Positions 37,102 through 49,328 of a stretch of 64,000 bases of DNA are shown here, piece by piece. The notes under the pieces are model-generated. The model was given only the letters and a program-made list of their open reading frames with translations, was not told where the DNA came from and searched no databases. Positions within the stretch are counted from its first letter, which is position 1; every line of letters begins with the position of its first letter. The position numbers and the translations under genes were made by a program. The stretch lies in NCBI GenBank assembly GCA_947095535.1, contig OX352772.1:34305445-34369444 (forward strand). Reading direction: 5' to 3'. The stretch is from Poecilobothrus nobilitatus (taxonomy: Eukaryota > Arthropoda > Insecta > Diptera > Dolichopodidae).

Positions 37102-38433
37102 TTATACCCTACACATTAAGTATAGGGTATATTAACTTTGGTATGGTGTTTGTAACCACCAAAAGGAAGCGAGTTAGGTATAGACATGTATATATATTCT
37201 GAATCAGGATCACCGCCTGAGTCGATTTAGCGATGTCCGTCCGTCCGTCCGTACGCACGATAACTCAAAAAATAATGATGCTATCTTGATGAAATTTATA
37301 CTGTAGGTTAACAATGACTAAGGTAAGGCGGGGATTGTAAATGGGCGAAATCGGACCATGCGTTCGAGTACCTCCCATACAACTCCCAAAACCTAATACG
37401 TATATTTTCGAAATTAATAAAGATAGAAACTTAAAATTTTGTACGAGGATGTGTTTTTCTGAATCCCTGATATGCCCAAAATTTTAGATGAATTGGAGTG
37501 GTTGTTCGGGTACCTACCATACAACTCCCAAAACCGAACATGCATATCTTTGAAATTAATAAAGATAGGAACTTCAAATTTGATTCGAGGGTACTGTTTC
37601 CTAAATCCCTGATTTGCCTAAAATTTGATATGAATTGAAGTGGTCGTTCGGGGACCTCCAATACAACTCCCAAAACCGAACAAGCATATCTTCGAAATTA
37701 ATAAAGACAGAAACTTCAAATTTGGACTAGGATGTTGTTTCCTGAATCCCTGATTTGTCCAAAATTTGAGATGAATTGGATGAGCTGTTCGTGTACCTCC
37801 CATACAACTTCCAAAACCAAACATGCATATCTTCGAAATTAATAAAAATAGGAACTTCAAATTTGATACGAGGGTGCTGTTTCCTAAATCCCTGATTTGC
37901 CTAAAATTTGAGATGAATTGGAGTGGTCTTTCGGGTACCTCCCATACAACTCCCAAAACCGAACAAGCATATCTTTGAAATTAATAAAGACAGAAACTTC
38001 AAATTTGGTACAAGGGTGTTGTTTCCTGAATCCCTGATTTGTTCAAAATTTTAGATGAATTAGAATGGTTGTTCGGGTGTCTGCCACATAACTCCTAAGA
38101 GCAAACAAGTATATCTTCGAAAATAATAAATATATAAACTTGAAATTTGATATAAGAATGGTCTACCCTGTTGATGTCTCTAAAATTTGAGATGAATTGG
38201 GGTGGTGGTCCGCGTGCCTTCACACACTTCCCAAGACCTAACAATGATATTTTCGAATTTAATAAAGATAGAAACCTGAAATTTTGTACAAAGGTTGTAA
38301 AAGCATTTATTTTTTTTAGCTTGTATTAAATACCTAACTAAAATAACTTATGGATTTTTAATTTAATTTGAACGTTTTAGGTGTAGGGTATAAATAAGTC
38401 GGTTGCATCGACTTACTGTTATTTTTACTTGTT
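37102..38433 (+). mobile_element. HINE-A (DINE-1/INE-1-like, Helentron-associated) element, copy 1
   Basis: Subterminal inverted repeats ATACCCTACAC (37104-37114) and GTGTAGGGTAT (38381-38391) bracket the element. The 5' end also folds (ATACCCTA/TAGGGTAT). A GTCC microsatellite (37225-37240) separates the head from seven tandem units of about 142 bp (CATACAACTCCCAAAACC at about 37376, 37518, 37660, 37802, 37943, 38085 and 38225). The 3' end has a perfect hairpin AAGTCG-GTTGCAT-CGACTT (38396-38414), then TTTTTACTTG|TT. The order of parts is that of Drosophila DINE-1 and other HINEs, and the head text ATATATATTCTGAATCAGGA and GAGTCGAT resembles DINE-1 as I remember it. It encodes no protein. 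Confidence 0.9.
37290..38300. repeat. 142-bp tandem array within HINE-A copy 1, 7 units
   Basis: Seven units at a constant spacing of about 142 bp. Units 6 and 7 are the most diverged (CTGCCACATAACTCCTAAGA and CTTCACACACTTCCCAAGAC at the shared position). Because 142 is not a multiple of three, minus-strand frames at 37431-37956 walk through different frames in successive units. They share recurrent peptides such as FGSCMGGTRT but are by-products of the repeat. Confidence 0.92.
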
Positions 38434-39960
38434 AAAAATTCATTCTATTCAACTTTGATAAAACTCTAATGTAGAAAAAAAAGTAATTGATGTTTGAACT
38501 TTCAAATTCAATTTGCCACGAATGACCATATTTAACATGCAACATTCATTATTAACTGACAATTACTAATTAAATTAAATTCTTTTAAACTGGTCCACAT
38601 CCGAGAGTAATGAATAAAATTTTCTAAAACTAAATTAAAATCTTAATTTCTTTTTATAGTCTTTCAATATTTTGTAATGATTTCAATTAACTTTAAAAAA
38701 ATTAAACTTCAATTTATTAAACAAAAAAAAAAAAAAAAAATTTTCAATTCATTACGCCTGCAAAAAAAAATTGTATTAAAAGATAAACTATTAAAGATTG
38801 TTATTGTTTATCTTATCCAAATGAAAAACAACAACAACAATAAAAAATTTTTTTAAGTCATGCGCTTTTCACTTCTGTTTTATTTTACCACGTGCTTTTT
38901 AAAATACACATTACAAAATACTTATTATATCGTACATTACATCCTACACATAAATTTTTAACATTCAATTTTTCGTACTGCAATAACAAAAATAAAAATA
39001 TTATTCAACTGTGGAATCTGAAATTTTGTTCCACAATCCAAATTTAAAAAAAAAAAATACAATTTACTATTTTTATTTCTGCAAAAAAAAGCAAAAAATT
39101 GTTGTGTTTTATTTTTGGAAATTTTTTCAACAAATCCAATCAAAGTATTTTAATGAGACACTTGAAATTTTCTTTACAGTGGCGTGCAGATTTTTACAGT
39201 ATTAAATTATTTTGAATATAATATTCTGTATACTGATAAAGTAAAAAAAAAACAAATATATACTGTGTAGTGTATTGTATGAGTATATTGCATTTTATTA
39301 AATGTTAAATGTTGTAAATGTTGGATGATATGGAGTAAAATAAATTTTTGTTTTTGTTATTTTGTTTTTTTTTTTCAATTTCTTGATTCATATTTTATGT
39401 TAACAGAATTTTTATTATCCTTTTAGTGGTTATCGGGACTTCAATATGAAAGGATGTGTTTATTTTATTGTTAAAATTTAAAAATTCTTTTTTTTTTGTT
39501 TTGGGTTTTGAATGAAATTTTAATATAAAACAAAAAAAAAAAAACAAAATTATAATTAATTTTTTTTTTTTAAATATCTTGCATTAAATTAAAATTTTAT
39601 TGTAATTGTTAATTTAAAAAATCTTTAAAAAAATATAAAATTAATATAAATTTGTTAAAATAAGTTGAAATATTAAAAAAAAAAAAATTTCAAATTATTG
39701 ACAGCTGTCAATTTTAAATTAAAATTTTTAATTTGATATTTTTGTTTAATTTAAGTGATAGTTATTTGTTTTAAAAAACAAAATATAGATAATAAAAAAA
39801 ATTTTTAATAAAAAGTAAAAAGAGAGTAAAAAAAAAATGTGAATTAACGAATAAAAATAATTTTTTTTTTAAAAGGGATATTAAAAAGTGTTTAATTTTT
39901 TTAATTTTTCTATATTTTATTTGAATATTGTCGTTTTGTTTATTTTTTTTTTGTTGTAAT
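38434..39960. other. AT-rich upstream region of the host exon
   Basis: No repeats or frames of note. It holds a CACGTG E-box (38889-38894) and the CAGCTG palindrome at 39697-39712. A promoter and 5' UTR for the following exon would be expected here, but no TATA or initiator can be singled out in such AT-rich DNA. Confidence 0.45.
39697..39712. promoter_or_regulatory. 16-bp palindrome with CAGCTG E-box
   Basis: ATTGACAGCTGTCAAT is a perfect palindrome centred on CAGCTG, a class of E-box bound by bHLH dimers (family knowledge). It lies 266 bp upstream of the exon's ATG in otherwise homopolymeric DNA. Function is inferred from position only. Confidence 0.35.
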
Positions 39961-39977
39961 TTTTGGGCAAAAAAATT

Positions 39978-40619
39978 ATGGTGAATGATTTAATTGTACA
40001 AAAAAATAATTTAAATTTAAATTTAGATCCAATTTATGTTGATACAACAAAAATTATTAAAAAAACATCATTGGAACAAACAACAACAGACACCACATCA
40101 TCATCATCATCGTCAATAGTTAGCGTATCATTGATAAAATCAAATAAAGAAAAACCGAATTTAAATTTATTAGAAATTGATTCATTTGATTTTGAGGATC
40201 AAAATCAAGATCAAAATCAAGATCAAGATCAAGATTTTGATCAAAATCAAGATATTGATCAAGAAGATTCAATAACATCACCAATATTACCACCACCACC
40301 ATCATTAAAATTTTCATCATCAAAATATTTGACAAAAAATTCAAAAAAAATTAATTCATGTTGTGTTGCTTCAACTTCAAATAATTTAAGTGGAACTAAT
40401 TTAATAACATTAAATACAATAACAACAACAGCAACACTATCAACAACAAATTCATTAATAAAATCAAATAAAAAATTATATATTGATACAAAAAATAATA
40501 AAAATAATGGTGGATTAAATATTAATGAAAATACAATTAATGGTGAAATTGTTCCAAATAATTTAAATTGGAAATTTTTTGATCGTGTTTCTCTATTAGA
40601 CGATGAATTACGTGATCAG
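39978..40619 (+). CDS. 5' coding exon of unidentified host gene
   Basis: Open from ATG 39978 for 214 codons, ending exactly at CAG|GTAATT (donor GT at 40620-40621), a phase-0 boundary. The start context AAAATTATGG is favourable (A at -3, G at +4). An in-frame TTG at 39963 also precedes it but is not a credible eukaryotic start. The protein begins MVNDLIVQKNN. It has Ser/Thr-rich blocks (about residues 40-55), an Asp/Gln/Asn tract from GATCAAAATCAA codons (about 75-100), a PPPP stretch near 110, and Asn/Thr-rich segments. It ends with the compact NWKFFDRVSLLDDELRDQ, which looks like the start of a conserved region. There is no signal peptide or obvious domain. Codons are strongly A/T-ending. 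I do not recognise the gene. Reading through into the intron adds only Lys-rich sequence and a stop. No second exon was found to 64000. Confidence 0.75.
40197..40265 (+). repeat. coding GATCAAAATCAA-type repeat
   Basis: Imperfect six- and twelve-base repeats of GATCAAAATCAA/GATCAAGATCAA inside the exon encode alternating Asp-Gln and Asn-Gln. The length is likely to vary between individuals, as with other such coding repeats. Confidence 0.85.
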
Positions 40620-43600
40620 GTAATTAAAAAAAAAAAAAAAAACAAACCAAAATATGTAGATATATATTTTTTTTAAATAATGTTTTAATTTCTATAAAAT
40701 TCGTTTTCTGGAAAATAGAAAATTTTCTATTATCTGCTATTTAGTTGTGAAAACAATAGGTAAAATCTTTTTGTGGTGAAAATGAGTCTTTTGATATTTT
40801 AATATATAATAAACTTAGATTTAATTTAAATTTAAATATTTCTATTTTTCTAAAGTATTTTTTAATTATTTCAAACTTTTTCATTGAAAAAAAAAAAAAA
40901 AAAAAAATGATTATCAGAAAGTTAATAGATACTTTAAATCAAAGCTAATTTTATATACTAATAAGAAACTACAATATTTTATTTGAATTTTTTTTTTCTA
41001 TTCTTTGTCAACTGTTAGAACTGCGATCATATTATAGACTCAAAAGTGATATGATATGATATGAAAGTGATAATTTTTAAATTTAATATATAGGTTTCAG
41101 TTTCTAAAATTAATCATCGTATGATTATAGTTTATTTCTTTATCAATTGATAAATTAAGTGTTTCTAAAGTTAAGTACTGCTGATGATCTACTCATAATA
41201 AGTTTAAGCAAGCATATTTTTTAAGAAAATTAAATTTAATTGTTGAAGAAATGTATCTAATAATTTGTTTATGTATCTTTTACATTTTATGGTGGGAGAC
41301 ATTTTTCAGTGGTGATTCATTTCACATTACCATAAAGTTTTTACTTATATACAGTTATCACTTTTTAATTTAAAACTATTATTTATTTAAAATTGTTCAG
41401 AAAAATCAAAATATAATATAGGTCACGATTTTCTTATTTTTCTTACATATTATATTTTTTTTTTTTTCCAACAAAAAAAAAAAAAAATAAACAAAAATAA
41501 TACTACAAATAAAAATTTATTTCAATTTTTCATTTAACTGTCTGCCAATCTTTACCTATATTTTGATAATAAAGAAAAACAATCACAGTATTCAATAACA
41601 CTTAAAATAATATTTACTTTGGTGTTTATTATCTGTTGGATTGTTGGAATTTAATTATTTTAAATTGTTTATATATAATACACTTTTGTATATAGCAATT
41701 TACATTCAAATCTACATAATATATAGGATTTACAACCAAATATACTATTTAAATTGTATTCAAATATAATAATATACGTACATAACATGTACCTGAACAT
41801 GTTTTTCGACTCATTATTTTAAAATAAATTTCATTTATTTATTTATGTATTTATTTTTTTTTTCTTCCTATTGTATTTTGACTGCAGATTCATTTATTTT
41901 TGGTCAAAAATTTTATTATTGTTTTTTTTTTTTGGTTTGTTATTTTTATTATTGATCAAAACACTATTTTACCCTGTATTAATTCAGAAATACATTAAAT
42001 GTAAAGCGAATAAATTTCAATCCTTTAAATATTCGAAAATACAGAAAATTTGCATTCCTCATCCCTATAAATATGCAATGTTAAGATATTTAATATTATG
42101 AAAATCTTTTGTACAAATTTTTTTTTTTATACTTTTTTTTTTTATAAGTACAAAACTTTTGTAAATTATTTAGGGTGGACTTAAATTTATAATAGGTAGA
42201 AGAGAAAATAATTTTGTTAGAGTGGAAAAATTAATCGAAAAAAAATTTATTATTTTGGAAAATTTTATAAGTATTTTTATTCTATAGGTAACAAAATTTC
42301 AAAAAAAAAAAAAAAAAATTTTCATATAGCTGTATGTAAATGTAATAATGTATATAAGTGATTTTTATGTCGTTATTCTGCATAAAATATTGATAGGACA
42401 TACACAATATCCGAATCTGTGGTCAGGATATCAATGACAAAAAACCAAAAAAAAAAAAAAAAAAATTGTTATGTTGTCATTATATCAGTGAACATAATAT
42501 GCAAGGGTTAATTAATGATGGCTTTGTAATTTTTTTTTTGTTTTTTGTTTTGGGTTTTGGGTTTTGGATTTTGTCCTGATTTTCTGTCTTTTTAAGCTTA
42601 TTTTAATGAGGACGATGTATACATACGAGTATAAAAGAAAACAAAAAAAAAAATAAATTGAAATTATTTTTTACTAAATTTTTTGTTTTTATCATTTTTA
42701 ATTTCAATTCATTTTTTTTTTTTTTTTGTTTTTCTTATGGTTTTTTTTTAATGAATTTTTTTTTATATATATTCATAAAAAAAAAAACAATTTAAAAAAA
42801 AATATATATAATATATTATTATATTAATTTTTAAAATAAGAATCAGTTAAGTGGACATATGGATATGTATATTATTAATGACGAAAATATTTAGGTGGGG
42901 TTAAAATTTTATAGTGTTAATTTGTTGATTATTTTGTCTGACTTTATATAAATTAAAAAGAGTAAATCATGCTAATAGATCAGTATTCAAAAAATTTTTA
43001 TTGGAAGCTGGTAAAGGGTAAAGTAGGAAAGAAAATAGTTTTACTTCAAATTGTGCTCATATTCTGTTCTTGTTTTTGAAAGGAGTAGAGTTTTTTCGTG
43101 GCACCTTCTAAAGTTTTATAGCATCTTCTGCTAAACACTGATTTTAAAGTTTCTTCTACCCACTGACATCAGATATTATTTGCTCGATCCAATCATGCGC
43201 TTATCTAAATATAGACGAAAATTTCATTTAGTCAGTCAAAAGTTTTGAAAAATTTTAAAATTTTATGGAAAGGGCCAATACAGCGCAGTTCTAAAGTTGT
43301 TGTTGAAGTTCCACAAAAAACAGGTGTTGATAATTAAATAAAAGTGCGATTTCAAGCGAAAAATTATTTGGTTTTGAAGCCAAAAGTACTTATAAGACAA
43401 AAATATGTTTAAAAATTAAATTATACCATTTAACAATACTTAAAAAATTATATTTCTATGAAAAAATTTAAAATTTTCGTCAACTGAAAAATAACCAGAG
43501 GTTAAATTTATACATTCAAGTTCATTGTACTTTCTTAATTTTTTTAAATTTCTTTAGAAATTTATTTTTAATATACATAACAATAAAAGTATATATTCTA

Positions 43601-44450
43601 TACTTTTTCAAGAATTATTAAGCGTAAATCTTTTAAGTACTTTTATAGAATTTGCTCTAATATCGCTTTGAATAAAAAATGCCAACTGTATGATATCGTA
43701 AGATAACCTAAAGTTTATTTTTGTATTTATGCTTTCATTGTATAAAATTCTAAATTAAAAAGGTTTTTTTTTTATAATATTAAAAATGCAAGGACCTCGA
43801 ATCTATATGCACAGAATTTTTTTCGGTCAGGTGACCGTTTTATTTTTAATTTAAATTCCCCACATGTTTTATTAAAGAATTCCACAGTATGTGTTATTGT
43901 AATAAAAAAACTGTAGATTTTTTATTCATAATTCTACAAGAGTTAACTATTCTTGCGCAGCCAGGAGTATAAATATCCCTAAACTGGTGGTAGTTTTGTT
44001 TTTAAATTTTAAATATTTTTATATGTTTTTAAAAAGAATTTTGTAGTAACTCTTTAAATAAAGTACGTTTTATTTAATTAAAATTTTTGATAAATTTTAT
44101 AACTGATGACTTATAACTCCACGCCACTAAAAACTACACATTTCTAAAAATTATTAAAGCGGTAAGAAAAAAATGCCTCCCCGCCCCCCTTTTAAAAGTT
44201 GAAATTCGATTGATATTTAAAGAAGTTTGTTAACGAAAATAGACGTTTTTTGAACAAAAAAGAGTAGTCCTAGTCCTATTTTAGTGAATTACTACTGATT
44301 AAATCATAATTTACATCTTCCATTAAAGTGCCTAAATCTTATCTATTTGTGAATATAAAATTCAAAATGTTACATAAAATTATAAAAAAAAACACTAGTC
44401 AAGACATAATGAATTTTTAATAAAACTAGACGAATTGTATTAGTCGATAT
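40620..44450. other. probable intron, nothing recognised
   Basis: AT-rich with long homopolymers, a GTTTTGGGTTTTGGGTTTTG tract at 42549-42570 and a C-rich island CCTCCCCGCCCCCC at 44174-44189. No exon-like open frame with splice sites was found. Confidence 0.55.
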
Positions 44451-44454
44451 TACC

Positions 44455-44990
44455 CCAAATCTCATCTGTAACAGCCTACACAAGACGTTAACTTCTCTAC
44501 GATTAACTTCCTTAACAATTAAAGATCAGTCGTTACTGATGGGAAGGGAATTCCACATAAGTGGAATGAAATTAATTACATAATTTGATAGAAATATTTG
44601 ACATACAATGAAATGCTTATCATTATGCTGGATGTTATCATATGAAACTCGTCTACACTATTTCGATATCCCTATCTTTCATTAAAAAATTTTCTTTTCA
44701 AATAGAACGATGAGAGGGAAAACGAGAGAGGAATAGGAGATTGAAGAAGAGTTGGAGGATAAAGTAGAAACGGATCTAAATTGACTCTATTTGAATTGTA
44801 TATTGAAAAAGGGAACATTACCGACAGAGGCGAACACATTTGGTCGAAAAATGTTCCACATCTTAGAAGCTCTCGTAATGATTGGGTTTACATTTTCAGT
44901 TTTAAATTACTTGTAGGTATTTCCACCGTGCGTAGAATAAGTGGTATGTTAGAAATGTTTAAGGGCAGGAATAAAGGATTTTAGTTCAAT
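44455..44990. other. unclassified low-AT island
   Basis: Noticeably less AT-rich than the surroundings, with a purine-rich stretch (44705-44775) and a 67-codon + frame at 44781-44984 containing TDRGEHIWSKNVPHLRSSRN. I cannot match it to a family. The composition and abrupt edges suggest a degraded mobile element, but an exon is not excluded. Confidence 0.3.
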
Positions 44991-46155
44991 AAAAGAATGA
45001 AACTGCTCTAATATTTAGACGAATTTTGAATGTAAAATATGTGTGACATTTTATTAAGCGGTAAAGTGCTAAAATTTATTAAATCTTAAAATATTTTGAT
45101 TTTTTATTTATGGTTGAGTTCAAAAGTTACCGGCGAACTATTTTTATATCTTTGGTTTTTATTTCCAAGCATAAAAGATCCGGAGATATTATCTTTGCTA
45201 CATAATTTTCGACAACTCATTGAATTTTCTATTTCAATTTAGTTTAAAAGAAACTCTTATTTGAAGTTATTTTAATAGGTCTAGTTATGTGTTCATTTAA
45301 AAGAGAATGGAATTGATTTAAAAAAAAAGATATATATGCGTATAAGGTATATCCGCGCAAATAGTTCAAATCAAGCAAATAATAGTTGATTTTCAATTCC
45401 GTTCCGTTGAAAAAAAATCCAAGCAAATAGTAATTGATTTTAAATTCTGAATTTTTTTTCGAAATTTTTCTACTGGACTTTGTACTATTTAATAATTTTC
45501 ATTAATAAACACCTGTACCATTAAAAAATATCGCTAAAAGCATTCTCATGCTTTATTTAAATTTAAATACAAAAAAAAAAAAAATAAAATCAAAAATTAA
45601 AAATAAATAAAAACATGAGATAAAAGTAAAGAATAAAAATGTAAATTAAAGAGGAAAAATACAAAAAAAAAAAAGAAATATTAAATAAAAAATTTAATGA
45701 ATTATTGATAAATGGCATATACATGTAATAAACAATTTATGAAAATACATAATATCTCTATGTAGCTGCTGAAAGTAAATATTTACTTTAAAAAGTTTAA
45801 ATACAAAAAAAAAAAGAAACATTTTTAATTTTTTAAATATTTTTGACTAACTTTTTAAGTATTTGGTAAACAAATTATTAAAATTAACGTTACACATTAT
45901 AATTATATATTAAATTAATAATTATTTTTATAGATAATAATATAATAATTAAAGAATTTTTTTTTTTTTTTTAAGTACGTATATATAATTATAAATACAT
46001 CATATCGGAATGAAAGAAAGAAAAAAATTTTTTTTTTATTTTATTTTAAATGATTAATTTAATATGACATGCAGTGATGCAGTGATGCATGCATTGTATT
46101 CATTGCATGTATTTAATGTTTGAACCGATAACTTTTTCTGTCAAATTAAATGACA
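44991..46155. other. non-coding, nothing recognised
   Basis: AT-rich DNA. At 46070-46110 there is a short nested repeat and palindrome around GCAGTGATGCAGTGATGCAT. Confidence 0.6.
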
Positions 46156-46159
46156 ATTT

Positions 46160-46850
46160 GTTATATTGCAAAAGTTCAACAAGTCGTTCTCCATTTCTTT
46201 GTTTAAATTTTCTTTTTTTCTAAAAATTCAAAAGTTGCTTATATTTAAATACCTTTTTAGGACATTTTCCAAAAAATATTTTCTTATTAGTTTCATTCTT
46301 TTCGCCCGTCCGTTCGTTTGTTCACGAAACATCTACACCATTAAAGCTATAGAGCAATAATATTTTAAATAAAAATACACCCACGTGACTCTTAAAAAAA
46401 TTAATGTTTTTGAAAAATATTTTTATGTAGCCCCTCTCATTACAGGACCTCAGAGTTTGAAAAAGCCATATTATCAAATGTGTTGATCTCCGGTTCTGAT
46501 TGGTCTTTTTTCAATAAATAAAAAAGTCAAATGGCAAGGACAGGTTAGGTTAACAACCAATATTAAAATAAATTAGTATTTACATTTACCGTTATGTCAA
46601 TACAAATTTCTTGAAGATTTTGCTTCTTTCATGTCTGCCGCAAGTTTTTATTTAGAAGTTTGATTTTTGTTTGAAAAGAAAGATTTTTCATGAAAGTTAC
46701 CTTATTTTAGACCGCAACATCGAGATCGAAGAAACAGTCTCTTTATTTTTTACAATTTTTTCTTATATTTAAAATTCTTAGAAAATTTTTGCAAGTCGCA
46801 TCAATAAATTCTAAACTGTTTTTATTGTTTTTTGGAAAATGTGCGTCTTT
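46160..46850 (+). repeat. interspersed repeat family C, copy 4
   Basis: Order of blocks as in 31140-31870: ATTAGTTTCATTCTTTTCGC and CCGTCCGTTCGTTTGTTCAC, then CATCTACACCATTAAAGCTA, then TGTAGCCCCTCTCATTACAG, then TTACCGTTATG. The microsatellite is reduced to two CCGT units. Confidence 0.7.
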
Positions 46851-47980
46851 AAGTTTTTAAAAAGCTTTAGTTTCACATACTGTCTTATTTTCATTGGCTT
46901 CACATTTCAACAATTTCTATTTTCTCTTATGTTTTCAATTTATTTCTTCCTTTTATCTTCCTGGATCATTTCTCTTTGGTCAAATTTGACTTTTTTCAAA
47001 ATAAATTCAAAAAGGGATTACATGTAAAGTTTAAATCCAAGAACGTTAGTCTTAGCGTATCATACCTTACATCATGTCAATTAGACCTTACATCATACAG
47101 TTATAAAGAATCGTGTGTAAATGAATATATTGTTTGTACTTTTGATACAATGGATTGCAAAGAAAGAAAATAGATTCCATTGTTCAATAATTATGTCTTT
47201 GTGTTAAATTTTAGATAAATTTTTTATAAAAAAAAATATGGTTACATCAAATATATTTTACTGAAATGATTTAAGTAGTGCTGTACCATGTTAGACAGCA
47301 TTGACATATTTCTTCAATTCATTTTGTTGGGAGTTTGTTATAGGTTGAAGATTGGCAGAAATAAATGGTTATAGTGGCATAAACACGATAACTCAGAAAA
47401 TGTTATTTAACCTTAAGTTCCTTTTAATTAAATTAAAAAAATTTTAATTTTTTTATTAAAAGAAATCTTTGAAGGATTTTATAGTTTTAATTTTGACCAA
47501 TAGTAATGTAAAATGCAACAAAAGAAAACAAACAGTGATATTAACTTTTATATTTTATTTATTTTGTTTAATTTGTAAAAAAAAAATCATATGTGACTGG
47601 AAAGTACAAAACTGATAATAAATTTTGAGAAGTAAACCAATTAAAATTTCCTTTTTTTGTTTATTAAATAAAGTTTTTAATAAAGTTCAAAGTTTAACTA
47701 AATTATGATGTTTTTTAATAAAGTTATTTAATTATTAATATCATGTTGCAATCTAAAGCTAAATACATACGGGAGACTAAACTTGGTGGAGCTCTACGAA
47801 AACAAAAGTTTCCTCCTTTAAATATGTAACAATATCTCAATTCTATCATTTTTGCTCCTTTGTGTGCCCTTTTATAATAAAAGCAATGGTAATGTTGATT
47901 GCTAAAAAGTCACTGGATATTCCAAAATCATTATAACATGTAACATTATTGGACTTTATTAGCTTCTTAACCAATTGGTC
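46851..47980. other. non-coding, nothing recognised
   Basis: AT-rich DNA with no gene or repeat recognised. Confidence 0.6.
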
Positions 47981-47984
47981 TCTT

Positions 47985-48350
47985 TGAGATGGTTATTCAT
48001 GCCTGCCAAAGAAATAACGGCTGAAACCTTTAAATTGCCGACACAGAATATTGGCTAGTCAGTAATATTGGAAAGGGTAAGAGATCCTTATAAAGAATGC
48101 TGAAACTTTTATTTGAGGAGTGAGACTATATGAGAACAATGACCCCGCCTATTATTATTAATATTTTGCTGTGACGAAGCTAACTACAGTTTTAACACAC
48201 AGGTACTATATAACAACTTCCCGCCTACTAGCTGAGAGCCTGCTATTCCCGTAATACTAACTGAGAGCAGCTTCCCTGTAACAGCTACTATAGTATAATT
48301 ATAGTATTAATATTATATTATTATTATTATTATTATTAGTACGTATTAAT
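47985..48350 (+). repeat. interspersed repeat family F, copy 2, with (TTA)n end
   Basis: Homologous to 20100-20540 (ATATTGGCTAGTCAGTAATA, GGAAAGGGTAAGAGATCC and CCTATTATTATTAATATTTT). It carries an internal near-duplicate ACTAGCTGAGAGCCTGCT / ACTAACTGAGAGCAGCTT and ends in about ten TTA/ATT units at 48308-48342. Confidence 0.5.
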
Positions 48351-49325
48351 ATATTATTATTGCATTGAGTATATTTTGTTACTGACATAATTCTGACGTG
48401 TTAAATTATGTTTAACATATTAAAGAAAGTATAATCCTGATAAAAATAAAAAAAGGTCCTTATTCCAATATTGTTCTTATAAAAATGCAAAAAAACAATA
48501 ATGTATCAAACAGTGATTAGTATATTATAATAATCGGTTTTTATGTCACGAAATGTTTTCGATTGTACATTTTTTCTAACATATAGAACAATAAATTTTT
48601 CTTGAATTCCTTAACTCATTCTTCAAAATAAAAACCATAGCATATGGATATGATTGAAATAAATGTGTAAGTAGAGGAATATGATTTTTATTTTTTATGT
48701 AATTAGTTATTTTCACTTAAATGGTTTGAATAACCAATGGTTTGAATAACCAATCCAATTTTTACCTTGGATTTTCATTTTTAGACATAATAGGCATAAT
48801 AATATGCATGCCATATAGTTGTAGCACTTCTGAAACTCAAATTTAACTTTTTCAGTAGATACAAAATTTTTACGTATACAAATATCTGCAAGCTTGAAAT
48901 ACCTAAAAGAGTCCAAAAGTAAAATTTTTAAAGCGACATATTGTATTTCGACATATTTTTAATTACATAGACACTTAAAATAGTAGTTTGTAGTATAAGT
49001 CAATAATAGCTTGAAAATAGTTAAATTTTATATTAAATTAATCGTTTTCTCTCTTATGGTTTTTCGTTTCAAGATTTAATCGTTTCAAGATTGTTTTATC
49101 TAGATAATTTTAGAAGAAGGAAGTACTCTTACAAAACAACTATTCCGAAATATAGATGTTAAAATACGATCTTTGAAAGTGTTTGCTTTGGCGTGCACCG
49201 TTTTTTATTTAATAAAAATCAATTACTCAACTCAAGGAAAATATGCTCTGAGATACATACTAAACTACTAAATTCTAAATACTTACTAAACTAATGCAAG
49301 ATATCTAATAAGATGCAATCTCAAA
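48351..49325. other. non-coding, nothing recognised
   Basis: AT-rich DNA with no gene or repeat recognised. Confidence 0.6.
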
Positions 49326-49328
49326 TTA

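Noticed and set aside
37431..37956. Minus-strand open frames with recurring FGSCMGGTRT-type peptides (also 56924-57698)
   Set aside because: They lie entirely in the HINE-A 142-bp array, change frame from unit to unit because 142 is not a multiple of three, and have no independent coding evidence.
39963..39977. Upstream TTG as a start for the 39978 exon
   Set aside because: TTG is not a normal eukaryotic start, and the ATG at 39978 has a good context.
40120..40344. Minus-strand frame of Asp/Leu repeats
   Set aside because: Antisense shadow of the GATCAA-type repeat in the real exon.
42549..42570. GGGTTTT tract as telomeric sequence
   Set aside because: Only three imperfect units in ordinary T-rich DNA; insect telomere repeats have a different sequence.
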